This document shows, piece by piece, positions 45,690 through 54,726 of a DNA stretch of 56,330 nucleotides. How positions within the stretch are numbered: the first letter of the stretch is position 1; each line of letters begins with the position of its first letter. The stretch is taken from the NCBI RefSeq assembly GCF_004138335.1, contig NZ_RYFW01000010.1, positions 1-56,330 on the forward strand. Reading direction: 5' to 3'. The notes under the pieces are model-generated. The model searched no databases. It saw only the letters and a program-made list of their open reading frames with translations, and was not told the origin of the DNA. Both the position numbers and the translations under genes were made by a program. This DNA is from Peristeroidobacter agariperforans. GTDB lineage: Bacteria; Pseudomonadota; Gammaproteobacteria; Steroidobacterales; Steroidobacteraceae.

Positions 45690-45930
45690 GTTTAAACAGC
45701 CGTTTGCAGCGGCTCGTTGGCCTCCTCTGTCGGGATGATGTCGGGGATCTCGGCGGATGCCTAGCGCGTCCATCAATGCCTATGCAGGCGTGCGGCCCTT
45801 TAAGCGGTAACCCTGATGACTGCGCTCGAGGTTGTAGTATCGTATCGCATCGAATCGATCCTGATCACGCCGGATCTCATCAACGCCGATGTACCACGTT
45901 TGACGGCCTTATACGCGGACACCAGCGTGT
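45690..45930 (-). pseudogene. IS481/IS3-type integrase C-terminal relic
   Basis: The minus strand reads VDEIRRDQDRFDAIR followed by YYNLERSHQGYRLKGRTPA and then a stop. This matches the end of DDE integrases of the IS481 group (YNxERxHQGYxLxGRTPAQAF). A following frame reads EIPDIIPTEEANEPLQTAV, also like an IS481 tail. The catalytic core is missing. Confidence 0.65.
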
Positions 45931-46055
45931 GAGAGCAAGCTCAAGCGACCCGACTATCTCATTGTCGAGGAGGCCATGACAGCGAAGGAATCAAAGTTCA
46001 CTGCCCACCGATCAGATGGAACGAAGATCAAGATCAGCAATGCCACACTCGGGGA

Positions 46056-46330
46056 CTATTTAAGATCGAACTCTCGCTCGGTGTGACCGTCGTCGGTGAC
46101 GGCAATCCCGCGATCGAGCACCATGTGCGTTCGACTCGGACACTTCTCGATCACTATGACGGCTCGACTGCGAGTACCAAGTAGCAGAAGCGCGCGGTCG
46201 TACGAGCCCGGTGACCCTCCGGCCACCAGCGAGGACAGGGCACGTTTGGCGGCCGATGCGGAGTACCTCAAACCCGAGACTACAGTCGCGCGAGCAGGCG
46301 TGCATCGACGGCATCTGACCTGAACACTGA
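46056..46330 (-). pseudogene. Probable ABC-transporter ATPase relic
   Basis: A frame ending at 46056 reads SRAVIVIEKCPSRTHMVLD, then RGIAVTDDGHTEREFDL. It resembles the ABC-exporter end TVIVIAHRLSTIRxADRIxVLDRGxIVEDGTHEEL. A neighbouring frame has LAGGRRVTGLVRPRA, like the LSGGQRQRxALARAL signature. Frames do not join. The identification is tentative. Confidence 0.4.
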
Positions 46331-46753
46331 CGCGCACATCGGCCCGTAACGGTAAATGTTCGGTGAGAGGCCCGTGGCACCCATGTGGTTGGGGAAGATA
46401 AGTCTGATTCTGCGCACCGGCGTTGGTCCATGACGCCCGAGCGTTGCAGGAGGCGCAGCTGGCCGAGCCGTTGTTCGCTGACCCGATCCGTCGGTCCACC
46501 TTCACATCGTTCCATCAAGAACGGACGGACCCAACTTTCTGTGGCCAATAAACTAATCACACTCACCGGCTCCGATGAGAATGACTTCCAGATCGAGAGC
46601 ATCGGGTAAGGTCGGCTGTGACGCTTCCGGTGTTTTGCTACAACGCAATCCTTAGCGAGGAACAGCATCGACAAGAATGAGCGGTACACGAGAACTCTCC
46701 ATCACCTCGATCACATGTTTCGGTTTGCGCGGTTCATTGCGCAGCCAGCACTC
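46331..46753. other. Non-coding or fully decayed stretch
   Basis: Open frames exist on both strands but none has family features or a credible start. It is probably part of the same decayed insertion as the relics on its left. Confidence 0.3.
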
Positions 46754-48127
46754 TCACAGACGCGGCACCGCCTTCTTCGCAAGCTCCAACGCCTGCTCGG
46801 AGAACCAGGCGCCTGCCTCCGGATCTTTGCGCCCCCACAGGGGATCGAATGTTTGCTGCTCGAGGAATATCGTCGGCCAGCCAGGCTCGCTGTATGAGCT
46901 GTAATCCCAGGCGCGAACTCCGCCAGCTGCCGCGCAGGAGCCATCTGACTCGCCGACGATCTTGATCCAAAGATAGGCGTCGACGAGAGCATTGCCGGTT
47001 GCCGCCGTCGGGCGAGCGCCGGCTCCTGCACCGGGCAAATTGCACCAGCTGCCGGCCGCCAGGGTGGAGATGACGTTCGAAGGCTGATTGTAGGGTGATT
47101 GTGCGTACAGCGTCATGCGCCCGGGTGGCTCGGTCGCGTACGTCGGATCATTTGGCGAATTGGAAGCGTGTACCTGGCCGTTGCGACTGGTGTCGATGAT
47201 GAAGTGCGTCGGATTCTGCGGCGGCCCGGATAGATTGTTCGCGTACCATTCGTCGGTGAGCGCCCAGGTGCTGTAATCGTCGGCGTTGGCTGGATAGTAC
47301 TGGCTGGCGCAATAATCATAGTGTCCCAGTCTCCAGCCGCCGTCCGACGGATCGCTCGCGAATGCGATGCAGTTGCTGATCCACGTGCCGTATTGAACCT
47401 GCGCAGGTGTAGGTTGGTAGTTGGAAGCGTTCAGGAAAAAGCCCGAAGTGCTGGCGACACCCGCTTGCGCAAGACGACTTGCTATCGTGCCCACCGCATG
47501 CCAGCGACTGTGACCTGCATCGACATACACACGGGTTCCAGGCAATGCACCGAGAGTATCGATTGCATGGCGCAGCTGTGTGTAGCGATCCACGGTGAGC
47601 TCGCCCGTCGGATCGTAACCACAATCCACCGGCAGATTGGCCAGAGCGTCCGGCTCGAGAATTACAATAGCCTCGCGGTCACGGAGCGCGCCGCCAATCG
47701 CGTCGATCCAAGCCACATACGCGGCCGTCGTCTGCGCACCACCGCCGGAGTAGCTGCCGCAATCACGACCCGGTATGTTGTAGAGAACGAAGACCGGCGT
47801 CGCCTGCTGAAGCTTGGCCTCGAGCAATGTACGTCGGGCGACCTGCGCAACCTCCTGCGGCGAACCACCGACCAACCACGTTGCCTGCGGCACGAGCACC
47901 AGTTTGAGCAGGAGCTCGGCGTTTTTATACTGCCGCTGCCGAATTAGTTCATAGATCTGTTGGAGCGCCGCCGGGTTCGGACTTCGCACATGGAATCGGA
48001 CGTGAGACTGCCCGCCCCTATCGTTGTCCTTGGCAATGGCCGGCGCAGCCACGCCAGCGAGAATTATGACAGCGCCGCTCAAGAACGCGATTGTCACGGA
48101 GCGGAGCGCGCGGGCGAGCTGAAACAT
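46754..48127 (-). CDS. Glycoside hydrolase family 6 (cellulase)
   Basis: 457 residues. A signal peptide ends near residue 32 (AAPAIA). About 60 residues of linker-like sequence precede the GH6 barrel. GH6 landmarks are VLYNIPGRDCGSYSGGG (115-130, the catalytic-loop Asp and Cys), VILEPDALANL (catalytic acid Asp160), VYVDAGHSRW, HFIIDTSRNG and AYLWIKIVGESDG. It hydrolyses beta-1,4-glucan with inversion, as an endoglucanase or cellobiohydrolase. No carbohydrate-binding module is seen. It is divergent from the DUF1349 protein gene, with about 230 bases between. Confidence 0.9.
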   Translation of the reverse strand: MFQLARALRSVTIAFLSGAVIILAGVAAPAIAKDNDRGGQSHVRFHVRSPNPAALQQIYELIRQRQYKNAELLLKLVLVPQATWLVGGSPQEVAQVARRTLLEAKLQQATPVFVLYNIPGRDCGSYSGGGAQTTAAYVAWIDAIGGALRDREAIVILEPDALANLPVDCGYDPTGELTVDRYTQLRHAIDTLGALPGTRVYVDAGHSRWHAVGTIASRLAQAGVASTSGFFLNASNYQPTPAQVQYGTWISNCIAFASDPSDGGWRLGHYDYCASQYYPANADDYSTWALTDEWYANNLSGPPQNPTHFIIDTSRNGQVHASNSPNDPTYATEPPGRMTLYAQSPYNQPSNVISTLAAGSWCNLPGAGAGARPTAATGNALVDAYLWIKIVGESDGSCAAAGGVRAWDYSSYSEPGWPTIFLEQQTFDPLWGRKDPEAGAWFSEQALELAKKAVPRL

Positions 48128-48355
48128 AGCACCTTCCCTCGGTTACGCGTCACCATACAGATGTCCGTTCACAGCCCCACCTTGGGCTGTTCTGGCAAGC
48201 GCTGTCATTGTCCGCCGATCCGCGGCGATGTCAAACGTCTTGCCCCAAGTCCGCACGACGGATGAGGACTCGAGCGATGTCTTCTATAGTATGGCTATCA
48301 CGGAGAGACGCTGGGAATCGTCGACGACCTCGGGCCAACTCGACCAGGAGCGAAC

Positions 48356-49045
48356 ATGATGTTGAACAAGGTCCCATTTGCTGCGCTGATTGCCGCCATG
48401 TGCATACCAGCGCTGGCCTCCGCAGAGGACCCCGGCCACAGCGTTAGCATTGCCTTGCCGGGGATCACCTTTACTCGTTCGCTCAACGGAGCCGGCGAGA
48501 ACACCAAGATCAGCGGCAGTAAACTAACGCTCACCAGCGCGGCGAAACGTGACAACTTCCGGGATCCCAACGGAAAGCTGTCGAACAATACGGCGCCCGT
48601 TCTGTTGGCCGCCGTCGACAACAAGAAGCCATTCACGCTGACGGCGCGAATAACACCGACATTTGTCGAAACCTACGACGCCGGTGCGCTCTATATCTGG
48701 GTCAAGGACGATCTATGGTTGAAGATGGCCATGGAGATGGACGAGCGCCGCCGCACTCGGATGGTCACGGTCCGCACCACCGGTACATCGGATGACAACA
48801 ATCACGAGGTGATCTCCGAACGCGGCGTGCATATGAAGATATCCTCGGATACCCAGACTGTCGGCTTCTACTACTCTACGGACAACCAAAGCTGGCAGCT
48901 CCTCCGACTCTTCAGGAATGAGTATCCCGAAAAAATATGGGTGGGCGTCAGCGCTCAATCGCCGCTCGGCAATGGCACATCCGCGACGTTCGAAGACGTG
49001 TCTCTTACTCCGACCAGCGTAGCCGACTTCCGCTTGGGAAAGTGA
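48356..49045 (+). CDS. Secreted DUF1349 (concanavalin-like) protein
   Basis: 229 residues. A signal peptide ends at ALASAED (about residue 23). AGGAG-like AGGAG at 48346-48350 is a good ribosome binding site for the ATG at 48356. The mature part is a beta-sandwich: FTLTARITPTFVETYDAGAL, YIWVKDDLWLKMAMEMDE, VGFYYSTDNQSWQLLR and VGVSAQSPLGNGTSATFEDV. These are the DUF1349/laminin-G-like landmarks. Such proteins probably bind or modify carbohydrates. Beside GH6 this suggests a polysaccharide-related role. Confidence 0.8.
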   Translation: MMLNKVPFAALIAAMCIPALASAEDPGHSVSIALPGITFTRSLNGAGENTKISGSKLTLTSAAKRDNFRDPNGKLSNNTAPVLLAAVDNKKPFTLTARITPTFVETYDAGALYIWVKDDLWLKMAMEMDERRRTRMVTVRTTGTSDDNNHEVISERGVHMKISSDTQTVGFYYSTDNQSWQLLRLFRNEYPEKIWVGVSAQSPLGNGTSATFEDVSLTPTSVADFRLGK

Positions 49046-49076
49046 GCCGAAGCAGCAACCTTTCGCTACTGGCAGG

Positions 49077-49457
49077 CTAGGCCTCAGCGATGGCTGCAAC
49101 GGAAACCTTCAGGCCGGGGATGCGCACAGGTAGCTTCGCGCCCTGACGGGCCGGCGGATCGGACGGGAACCACTTGATCCACTCCTCGTTCATGCCGGCG
49201 AAATCCTCTTCATCTGCGAGCACGACAGTGACGCTAACGAGCTTGTCCAGGGAACTACCTGCTTCCTCGAGGATGGCTCTTATGTTGGCCAGACACTGAG
49301 CAGTCTGCTCTTGAATGGTCGTTCCTTTGATCGCGCCACTCAAGGGATCGACCGGTGCAGTGCCTGAAACGAACACCAGACCGGCTGCTTTGACAGCTTG
49401 ACTGTATGTCGCCGGCGGCTTGGCCGCCTTTGGCGTGAATATGATTTGACGGGTCAC
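49077..49457 (-). CDS. RidA/YjgF family protein
   Basis: 126 residues. It shows the RidA fold: PPATYSQAVKAAGLVFVSGT, VDPLSGAIKGTTIQEQTAQC, LANIRAILEEAGSSLDKLV, and the terminal VRIPGLKVSVAAIA. The usual catalytic Arg near the end (IPxxAxVExxxIA with R about residue 105) appears as PVRIPGL. It would hydrolyse reactive imines/enamines or degrade a ring-cleavage product. It is the last of three minus-strand genes after FMN reductase and SnoaL-like protein. About 170 bases separate it from the FMN reductase. Confidence 0.85.
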   Translation of the reverse strand: MTRQIIFTPKAAKPPATYSQAVKAAGLVFVSGTAPVDPLSGAIKGTTIQEQTAQCLANIRAILEEAGSSLDKLVSVTVVLADEEDFAGMNEEWIKWFPSDPPARQGAKLPVRIPGLKVSVAAIAEA

Positions 49458-49626
49458 TTTGTCTCCTTCGACGGCGTCGGTGGGAAGTGGCGTCTTCTAG
49501 TGCTCGGCTAACAGTGACAGCGAACGAGGCGATAATGCCTGCCAGCTACGCAGCTTGCCACAGCGTGCGAAGCGGTGACATAGATCTGGTCGAATGGCAG
49601 TTACCACACGACCAGGCTGCGGATCT

Positions 49627-50199
49627 TCAAGACCCGCGTCCGGTCTTCAGCGTTTGAGCCCACCATCCCAGTTCGTCGAGCATCGTGGCAGCCGCGCGAT
49701 TCAATGAAGGAAAGTCGGATAGGCTACGACCCTGATCTCGCACGGCCGCGTACGGCTCCACTCCGATGTGCACGGCATTTCGAGTACACGCCATCTGCAG
49801 TTCGATACAAATGAGCCGCAGGTGCTCGATGGCGCGAACGCCGCCGTTGCCTCCATAGCTGACAAAGGCCGCCGGTTTGCGATTGAACTCGTAATAGGCA
49901 TGATCGAGCGCGTTCTTCAGGACGGCCGGGATGCTCCGGTTGTATTCCCCTGTGACGAAGATGTACGCGTCGAGCTCGGCAACTCTGGTCCGCCAACGCG
50001 TTGCGACTTCGTCAGCTGGAGCTCGCGCTGCAGGCGCCTGGGGCTCGGAGAACAGTGGCATCGGATAGACGCGGAGGTCGATGGTCTCTGCGGCGAACGA
50101 GGCGCGCTCAGAGATCAGCTCTCGAATCCATTGCGCTGGATGATCCGCGAAACGTGCTTCGCGCGTTGTGCCAATGATGATTCCAACGTTACTTGTCAC
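49627..50199 (-). CDS. NADPH-dependent FMN reductase-like flavoprotein
   Basis: 190 residues from a GTG at 50199 (VTSNVGIIIGTTRE). This start is set by the flavodoxin-like first strand, since the open frame upstream overlaps the SnoaL gene and is not conserved-looking. IIIGTTREAR, then AYIFVTGEYNRSIPAVLKNALDH with YGGNGG further on, are the hallmarks of the NADPH-FMN reductase/quinone reductase family. The start overlaps the end of the upstream gene by 11 bases, indicating coupling. Likely a small redox or quinone-detoxifying enzyme. Confidence 0.82.
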   Translation of the reverse strand: MTSNVGIIIGTTREARFADHPAQWIRELISERASFAAETIDLRVYPMPLFSEPQAPAARAPADEVATRWRTRVAELDAYIFVTGEYNRSIPAVLKNALDHAYYEFNRKPAAFVSYGGNGGVRAIEHLRLICIELQMACTRNAVHIGVEPYAAVRDQGRSLSDFPSLNRAAATMLDELGWWAQTLKTGRGS

Positions 50200-50626
50200 G
50201 GCTGAACCTTTCGTCGCGTGCTGCGAGTATCTTGGTGTTGTGTGACGCACGGATCGCCCACCTGCCATCGCGGCGGACCAAGACCATCGTGATGATGCCT
50301 CCAGCATCCGCAGCTGGTCCGCCCGTGGGCGGCATGAACCCGGGCCAGTACCAGTGGGCGTGCACCAAGGCAATGCCATCGGCGAGCAGACGAATCGAGG
50401 AGACCTGCAGCTCGTAGCTCACCTTTTGTTCGATCACCGAAGCCGGCACTGATTCGTGCCCTGCTACGTTCTCCGCGTTGGACCTCCACCAAAGCCCCGC
50501 GTGCGTGACAAAATCCGCATCGTCGGTAAACAATGCGCCCCAGGCCTGCATGTCGTGGCGCCGCCACGCCGCCAGGTACGTCTCGAGTAGTTTGCGAATC
50601 GCTTCCAACTCTGCTGCTGCTTCCAT
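50189..50626 (-). CDS. SnoaL/DUF4440-like (NTF2-fold) protein
   Basis: 145 residues from the ATG at 50626 (MEAAAELEAIRK). The motif pattern AIRKLLETYLAAWRRHDMQA, then WGALFTDDADFVTHAG and a final WAIRASHNTKI is typical of SgcJ/SnoaL-type NTF2-fold proteins. They bind small hydrophobic substrates and act as isomerases or hydrolases. The gene opens the minus-strand unit with FMN reductase and RidA. It is divergent from LysR, which probably controls it. Confidence 0.75.
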   Translation of the reverse strand: MEAAAELEAIRKLLETYLAAWRRHDMQAWGALFTDDADFVTHAGLWWRSNAENVAGHESVPASVIEQKVSYELQVSSIRLLADGIALVHAHWYWPGFMPPTGGPAADAGGIITMVLVRRDGRWAIRASHNTKILAARDERFSRDK

Positions 50627-50701
50627 CTTTCGCTCCAGGATGGTGAGTGGCGCATCATAGAAACGGACGCGTGGCTCAGACAGAGGTAGAGCGGAAACAG
50701 T

Positions 50702-51640
50702 ATGTCCACAGGCGTGGACGCTGGAACAGGAATGCTGAATCTCAATGATGTTTATTACTTCGCGCAGGTGGTAGAACGCAAAGGGTTTGCGGCCGCAAGC
50801 CGCGCGCTGCACGTACCGAAATCCACGCTGAGCAAGCGCGTGGCCGCGTTGGAAAAAGCACTGGGCGCGCGCCTGATCCTCCGCACGGCGCGTAGCTTCG
50901 CGGTCTCGAAAGTTGGCATGGAGTTCTATAAACATGCCGCTGCAATGCTGTCAGAAGCCGAGGCGGCCGAGCACCTGGTCAGAAAGCGGGTGGCCGAGCC
51001 GAGTGGCGCCGTTCGAATGACGATGTCCATGACGACCGCGCAGCTCGCCATGCCCAGCCTGCTCTCGAAACTCGCAGCAAGCCACCCGAAAATCCAAGTC
51101 GAATTGCACGCGACCAATCGGTTCGTCAATCTGGTCGATGAGGGCTTCGACATCGCTGTACGCGCACACTACAACGAGTTGCCGGACTCCGGACTAGTGC
51201 AGCGGCGACTCGGTCATTCACCCATGTACCTGGTCGCATCGCCGCGCTACTTGAATGCGCGTGGCGCTCCCAGGCAGCCTGAAGATCTCGACCAGCACGA
51301 AGCACTGCTCACGCAGCCATCCTCCGCGCCCGTCGTTTGGAAATTGTGGAGCTCAGCCGGTGGGACGCACGAGGTGCTTGCGAGCGCCCGCTACTATCTC
51401 GACGAACCGCTCACCTTGCTCAACGCGGCTGTCGCAGGACTTGGGATCGCATGTTTGCCGAAGGCGCTCTGTGCGACCTCGATCGAGACGGGCGCGCTCG
51501 CGCGCGTGCTGCCGGAGTGGAATGCAAGGGGTGCAACCATCACGGTGCTCACTGCGCACCGAAGATTGCAGTTGCCTGCGGTCGCCGCCACTCTGGAACT
51601 TCTGACGACGCAGTTGCGTGTCGTCATGCGATTGGAATGA
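50702..51640 (+). CDS. LysR-family transcriptional regulator
   Basis: 312 residues, or 302 if the ATG at 50732 is used (MLNLNDVYYFAQVV, the normal LysR beginning). The winged HTH is AAASRALHVPKSTLSKRVAA, then LEKALGARLILRTARSFAVS. The C-terminal effector domain has VDEGFDIAVRAH and a GLGIACLPK loop. It is divergent from the SnoaL-FMN reductase-RidA genes across 75-105 bases, the standard arrangement for LysR control. Confidence 0.88.
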   Translation: MSTGVDAGTGMLNLNDVYYFAQVVERKGFAAASRALHVPKSTLSKRVAALEKALGARLILRTARSFAVSKVGMEFYKHAAAMLSEAEAAEHLVRKRVAEPSGAVRMTMSMTTAQLAMPSLLSKLAASHPKIQVELHATNRFVNLVDEGFDIAVRAHYNELPDSGLVQRRLGHSPMYLVASPRYLNARGAPRQPEDLDQHEALLTQPSSAPVVWKLWSSAGGTHEVLASARYYLDEPLTLLNAAVAGLGIACLPKALCATSIETGALARVLPEWNARGATITVLTAHRRLQLPAVAATLELLTTQLRVVMRLE

Positions 51641-51670
51641 ATGAGTGAACGCGTAGCTGGCGGCTGCAGT

Positions 51671-51693
51671 GCGCGCTGGAGAGCTCAGCGCGC
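51671..51693. terminator. Bidirectional hairpin between LysR and lipoprotein genes
   Basis: GCGCGCTG (51671-51678) and CAGCGCGC (51686-51693) form an 8-bp GC-rich stem with a 7-base loop. It lies 31 bases after the LysR stop and covers the stop of the convergent lipoprotein gene. There is no T tract. Confidence 0.45.
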
Positions 51694-53802
51694 GTTGTCC
51701 GGTATGTATTCCACCAACACCCCGTTGGTGCCCGCAATGAGCAGCGTCCAACCTTCCGCCGTGATCGTCATGACGACACGCCGTAGCGGATCGCCGGCGC
51801 TGGCGCTGGGTGACCACGATCGTATCGGCGTGACGGTCGTGCCGGTGAGGTCGTAGCTCGACAACTGTCCGGTAGAGTCGTAAGCATAGATGCGAGGCAG
51901 ATTCGGCGAGAACACCGCAGCGATCGTGTCCGCAGACAGCTGGCCCAGCAGCTGGAAATCGCGGTCGTACACGTCGGTATTGTTCAGGAGAATACGGCTG
52001 CCCGTTCGATCGAGCTGGATGGCGTCAGCACGCATGACCTGGTCAATCCTGCGCAACGTGCTCGTCGCCGAATCGTATTCATACATCTCTGCAGCCGCCG
52101 CCGAGCTGGCGATGAGCACACGCGAGCCGTCGCCAGCCGCGCCGGCCACGCCGTTGTCGAACCAACCGTCTTCCGATCCCGTCCCGAGAACGACCTGTTC
52201 GAGTGAAGGCGAGTCCCATCTCCCAGCCGCGTCCATGACCGGTGCGACACTCGAGTACAAGTAGAGCGGACGCCGCCCGCCGCTGATCGCGGCGGACACC
52301 ATCACTGCGCGGCCGTCGTTGGCCGCGGCGATGGAATTGATGAAGTTGTCGGTCCAGCCTCTGTGCAGCGTCGCGTAGCGGCCCCCGCCCAGCTTCAAAT
52401 TCGACAACGCCATCCCCGATTCGCTGCCATTGCCGCCTAGCCAAGTGGCGTCGGCTTCACTGAGCAGCAGGGATTCGCCGTCAAGGGAGAACGTCATCGC
52501 CTTGAGCTTGTTGTAACTCGTATAGGCATTCGCGCGTACCCACGAGCCGGCGCCAATCGGCTGATACGTGTAACGGGCCACGAAATCCGGCGTGCCCTCT
52601 GGCTGATCCACGGCGACGAAAATGCGCTGACCGACCGCGTCGTAAGCAATTGCGCTAGGTTCTGCATTCGCAGCTGCACCCGATGGCAACGGCAGGTGAG
52701 TCGAGACATAGGGCGCGGGAGCAACCACTTCGAAATTCGCATCGGAAAGGGCCGACGCTGCGTTGTCCGTCAGCGTGATCGCGTGACTGCCCGTGCCGAG
52801 CGAGCCTGGCGTAGTGGCCCGGATCTCGCTGGCACTGACAATGTTGAAGGAGGTCGCATCGACACCGCCAAACTGGACGCCGGTGACGTCGGCCGCATTG
52901 AAGTTGACGCCGCGGACGATGACCTCGCGCTCACCGAACAGCACCCCGAGATACGGCGCCACTGTGTAGACCTGGGTTCGATCGATGTTGACGTTGACCG
53001 TGACGTACTTGGTCTGGGTCGGACCGACCACCCTGAGCGTTGGGTGGTAAACCCCATTTCTCAGCAAACCTCCTGACTCATCGACCACCACGTCGACCGG
53101 CGTGGGATCCGCCGTGCTGCCGCTGGCACGGGACAGCGTCAACCAGGACTCAGCGGTATCGAGGAACCAAGCCTGCTCCGGATAACCGATCACGGTGAAC
53201 GAGCGCGTGCGCTCGGTCGTGGAGGCGCCATTACGCAGTGTGAATTCCAGCGGCGACGCCGAGACTTTCAAGCCACGCCGCTCGTACGTGACGCTGACGG
53301 TCTTCGGGCTGCCATCGAGCTGCTGAGTACAGGCGACTTGCGCGCATGCCCTGATCGTGACGGTCGCCGAGTGCAGGCCGGGATCCAGCAGGTATGGGTC
53401 AATCGGCCTCACCTGAACCGATCCATCCACGGTCAGATAGGCCTCGATGGCGCTACCGTCGACGACTGTCTGATAGTAAACATCGTTGCGCTCCCTGCCG
53501 GTCACGTTCATCGTAATCGTTTGAGTGGGCGGCGCCGACCATTCGTCGTCCGCCATGAACACGAAGTTCAGCGACTCGCTCGAGACGCTGAATGAACCTG
53601 CTGATTCCGCCGGAGGGTTCGGATCGCTCGAAGGCGGCGGCGTGTTCGGATTGCCCGAAGGCGGTGGTGTGTTGGGGTTGCCTGACGACGGTGGCGGCGC
53701 GACTCCTGCGCCACCTCCCCCGCCGCCTCCGCCACAAGCGCTCAACAGAGAAACGCAAAGAATGCCGACAGCCAGAGACAACCTGCGCGCACGACACCGC
53801 AT
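51685..53802 (-). CDS. Lipoprotein with IPT/TIG-like and beta-propeller domains
   Basis: 705 residues. The lipobox LLSACGGGGG (Cys at about 22) predicts lipidation, followed by a Pro/Asn/Ser low-complexity linker to about residue 68. Immunoglobulin-like BACON-type segments then follow (SVSSESLNFVF, LEFTLRNGASTTERTRSFTV with WLTLSRASGST). An IPT/TIG-like domain comes next (YLGVLFGEREVIVRGVNF, then ATTPGSLGTGSHAITL). A WD/NHL-type propeller occupies residues 380-700 (AIAYDAVGQRIFVAVD, FSLDGESLLLSEAD). It is probably a surface or periplasmic binding protein of unknown ligand. Confidence 0.78.
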   Translation of the reverse strand: MRCRARRLSLAVGILCVSLLSACGGGGGGGGAGVAPPPSSGNPNTPPPSGNPNTPPPSSDPNPPAESAGSFSVSSESLNFVFMADDEWSAPPTQTITMNVTGRERNDVYYQTVVDGSAIEAYLTVDGSVQVRPIDPYLLDPGLHSATVTIRACAQVACTQQLDGSPKTVSVTYERRGLKVSASPLEFTLRNGASTTERTRSFTVIGYPEQAWFLDTAESWLTLSRASGSTADPTPVDVVVDESGGLLRNGVYHPTLRVVGPTQTKYVTVNVNIDRTQVYTVAPYLGVLFGEREVIVRGVNFNAADVTGVQFGGVDATSFNIVSASEIRATTPGSLGTGSHAITLTDNAASALSDANFEVVAPAPYVSTHLPLPSGAAANAEPSAIAYDAVGQRIFVAVDQPEGTPDFVARYTYQPIGAGSWVRANAYTSYNKLKAMTFSLDGESLLLSEADATWLGGNGSESGMALSNLKLGGGRYATLHRGWTDNFINSIAAANDGRAVMVSAAISGGRRPLYLYSSVAPVMDAAGRWDSPSLEQVVLGTGSEDGWFDNGVAGAAGDGSRVLIASSAAAAEMYEYDSATSTLRRIDQVMRADAIQLDRTGSRILLNNTDVYDRDFQLLGQLSADTIAAVFSPNLPRIYAYDSTGQLSSYDLTGTTVTPIRSWSPSASAGDPLRRVVMTITAEGWTLLIAGTNGVLVEYIPDNAR
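53596..53712. repeat. Low-complexity tandem repeats in the lipoprotein linker
   Basis: Imperfect repeats of about 27-30 bases encode NPNTPPPS-type units, next to a run encoding eight or more glycines after the lipobox Cys. They are prone to slippage, so linker length may vary between strains. Confidence 0.6.
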
Positions 53803-54058
53803 TTTTCAAGGCTCCCGCTGAGCAATTCCGTTATGCCTTCGCCGCGCACCCACCGCCACGGGCGAGCCTACTTATATGTCATTCGGGCGAGAGCGACCTT
53901 ATAGCACGCTGTGCGCGGGGACGAGGATGGCCAGTAAAATGGGTTATGTCATCTGTGATCATGGCTGAATCTCGCTGCCATGACGGTTGATCAGTTGGAG
54001 ATCAAGCGCCGCCCCAAAGCGGTCTATCCACGGGACCACCGTGCACGAGGGCTTGGCC

Positions 54059-54724
54059 GTGCCCAAACATTCGATACTCGCAGTGATCACAGTGGCGGCT
54101 TGCTGGCTCGCGTCGCATGCAAGCGCCGACGAGTGTCGCACCACCCTGCCACGCTACAGTAAATTCCTGTTCCCGCAGTTGTTGTCGGCGCTGGACAAAT
54201 CCTGCCTGACGACGCTCGACAGAAAAGAACAACTGTTCGTCGCGGGCATGGCGGAGTACTTTCTGTCGAACTGTGACGTTCCCACGCTGCACCGACTCGA
54301 GCTGCAGAAGTTCCTCACCTCCTCCGCCTTGGTCGGCGCCATGGGCAGCGAGTACAAGACGTCGAGTTTGGGCGATGGCCTCGCCGACCAGCAGCTCAGC
54401 GGCACGGCCTATGCAACCGGTGGCAGCGTCGCCCGCGACATCGGCTGCCAGGGCTCGGCCCCGCTCACCAAAGGCCTGCTCGCGTACCTCCATCGGACCG
54501 GCTCCGCCGATGGTGAAGGCGCCAGGTACGTTCGAGGCTGCGCCGAATACTACCGAGGCAGGTACACCGAACAGAACTGCCAGTGTCTGGCGGATCTCGG
54601 CCGATCCGTCCATCCCAAGATTCACTCCGCCGAGTTCTCTCCCGAGAGCATCAAGAACATCATCGAGAGCAATCCGCTCGTGGGGCTGACCATCGCGTTT
54701 CAGTGCGGCATTGGCGACTACTGA
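54059..54724 (+). CDS. Exported protein of unknown function
   Basis: About 221 residues. No ATG lies near the signal peptide; GTG at 54059 (VPKHSILAVITV) or 54041 is the likely start, and the frame is open from 53987. The signal ends at SHASA followed by DECRTTLPRY. Seven or more cysteines in the mature part (C near the start, SCLTTL, NCDVP, IGCQG, GCAEY, NCQCL, QCGIG) suggest disulfides in the periplasm. I do not recognise the family. The stop is 2 bases before the next gene, so the two form a unit. Confidence 0.55.
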   Translation: MPKHSILAVITVAACWLASHASADECRTTLPRYSKFLFPQLLSALDKSCLTTLDRKEQLFVAGMAEYFLSNCDVPTLHRLELQKFLTSSALVGAMGSEYKTSSLGDGLADQQLSGTAYATGGSVARDIGCQGSAPLTKGLLAYLHRTGSADGEGARYVRGCAEYYRGRYTEQNCQCLADLGRSVHPKIHSAEFSPESIKNIIESNPLVGLTIAFQCGIGDY

Positions 54725-54726
54725 CA

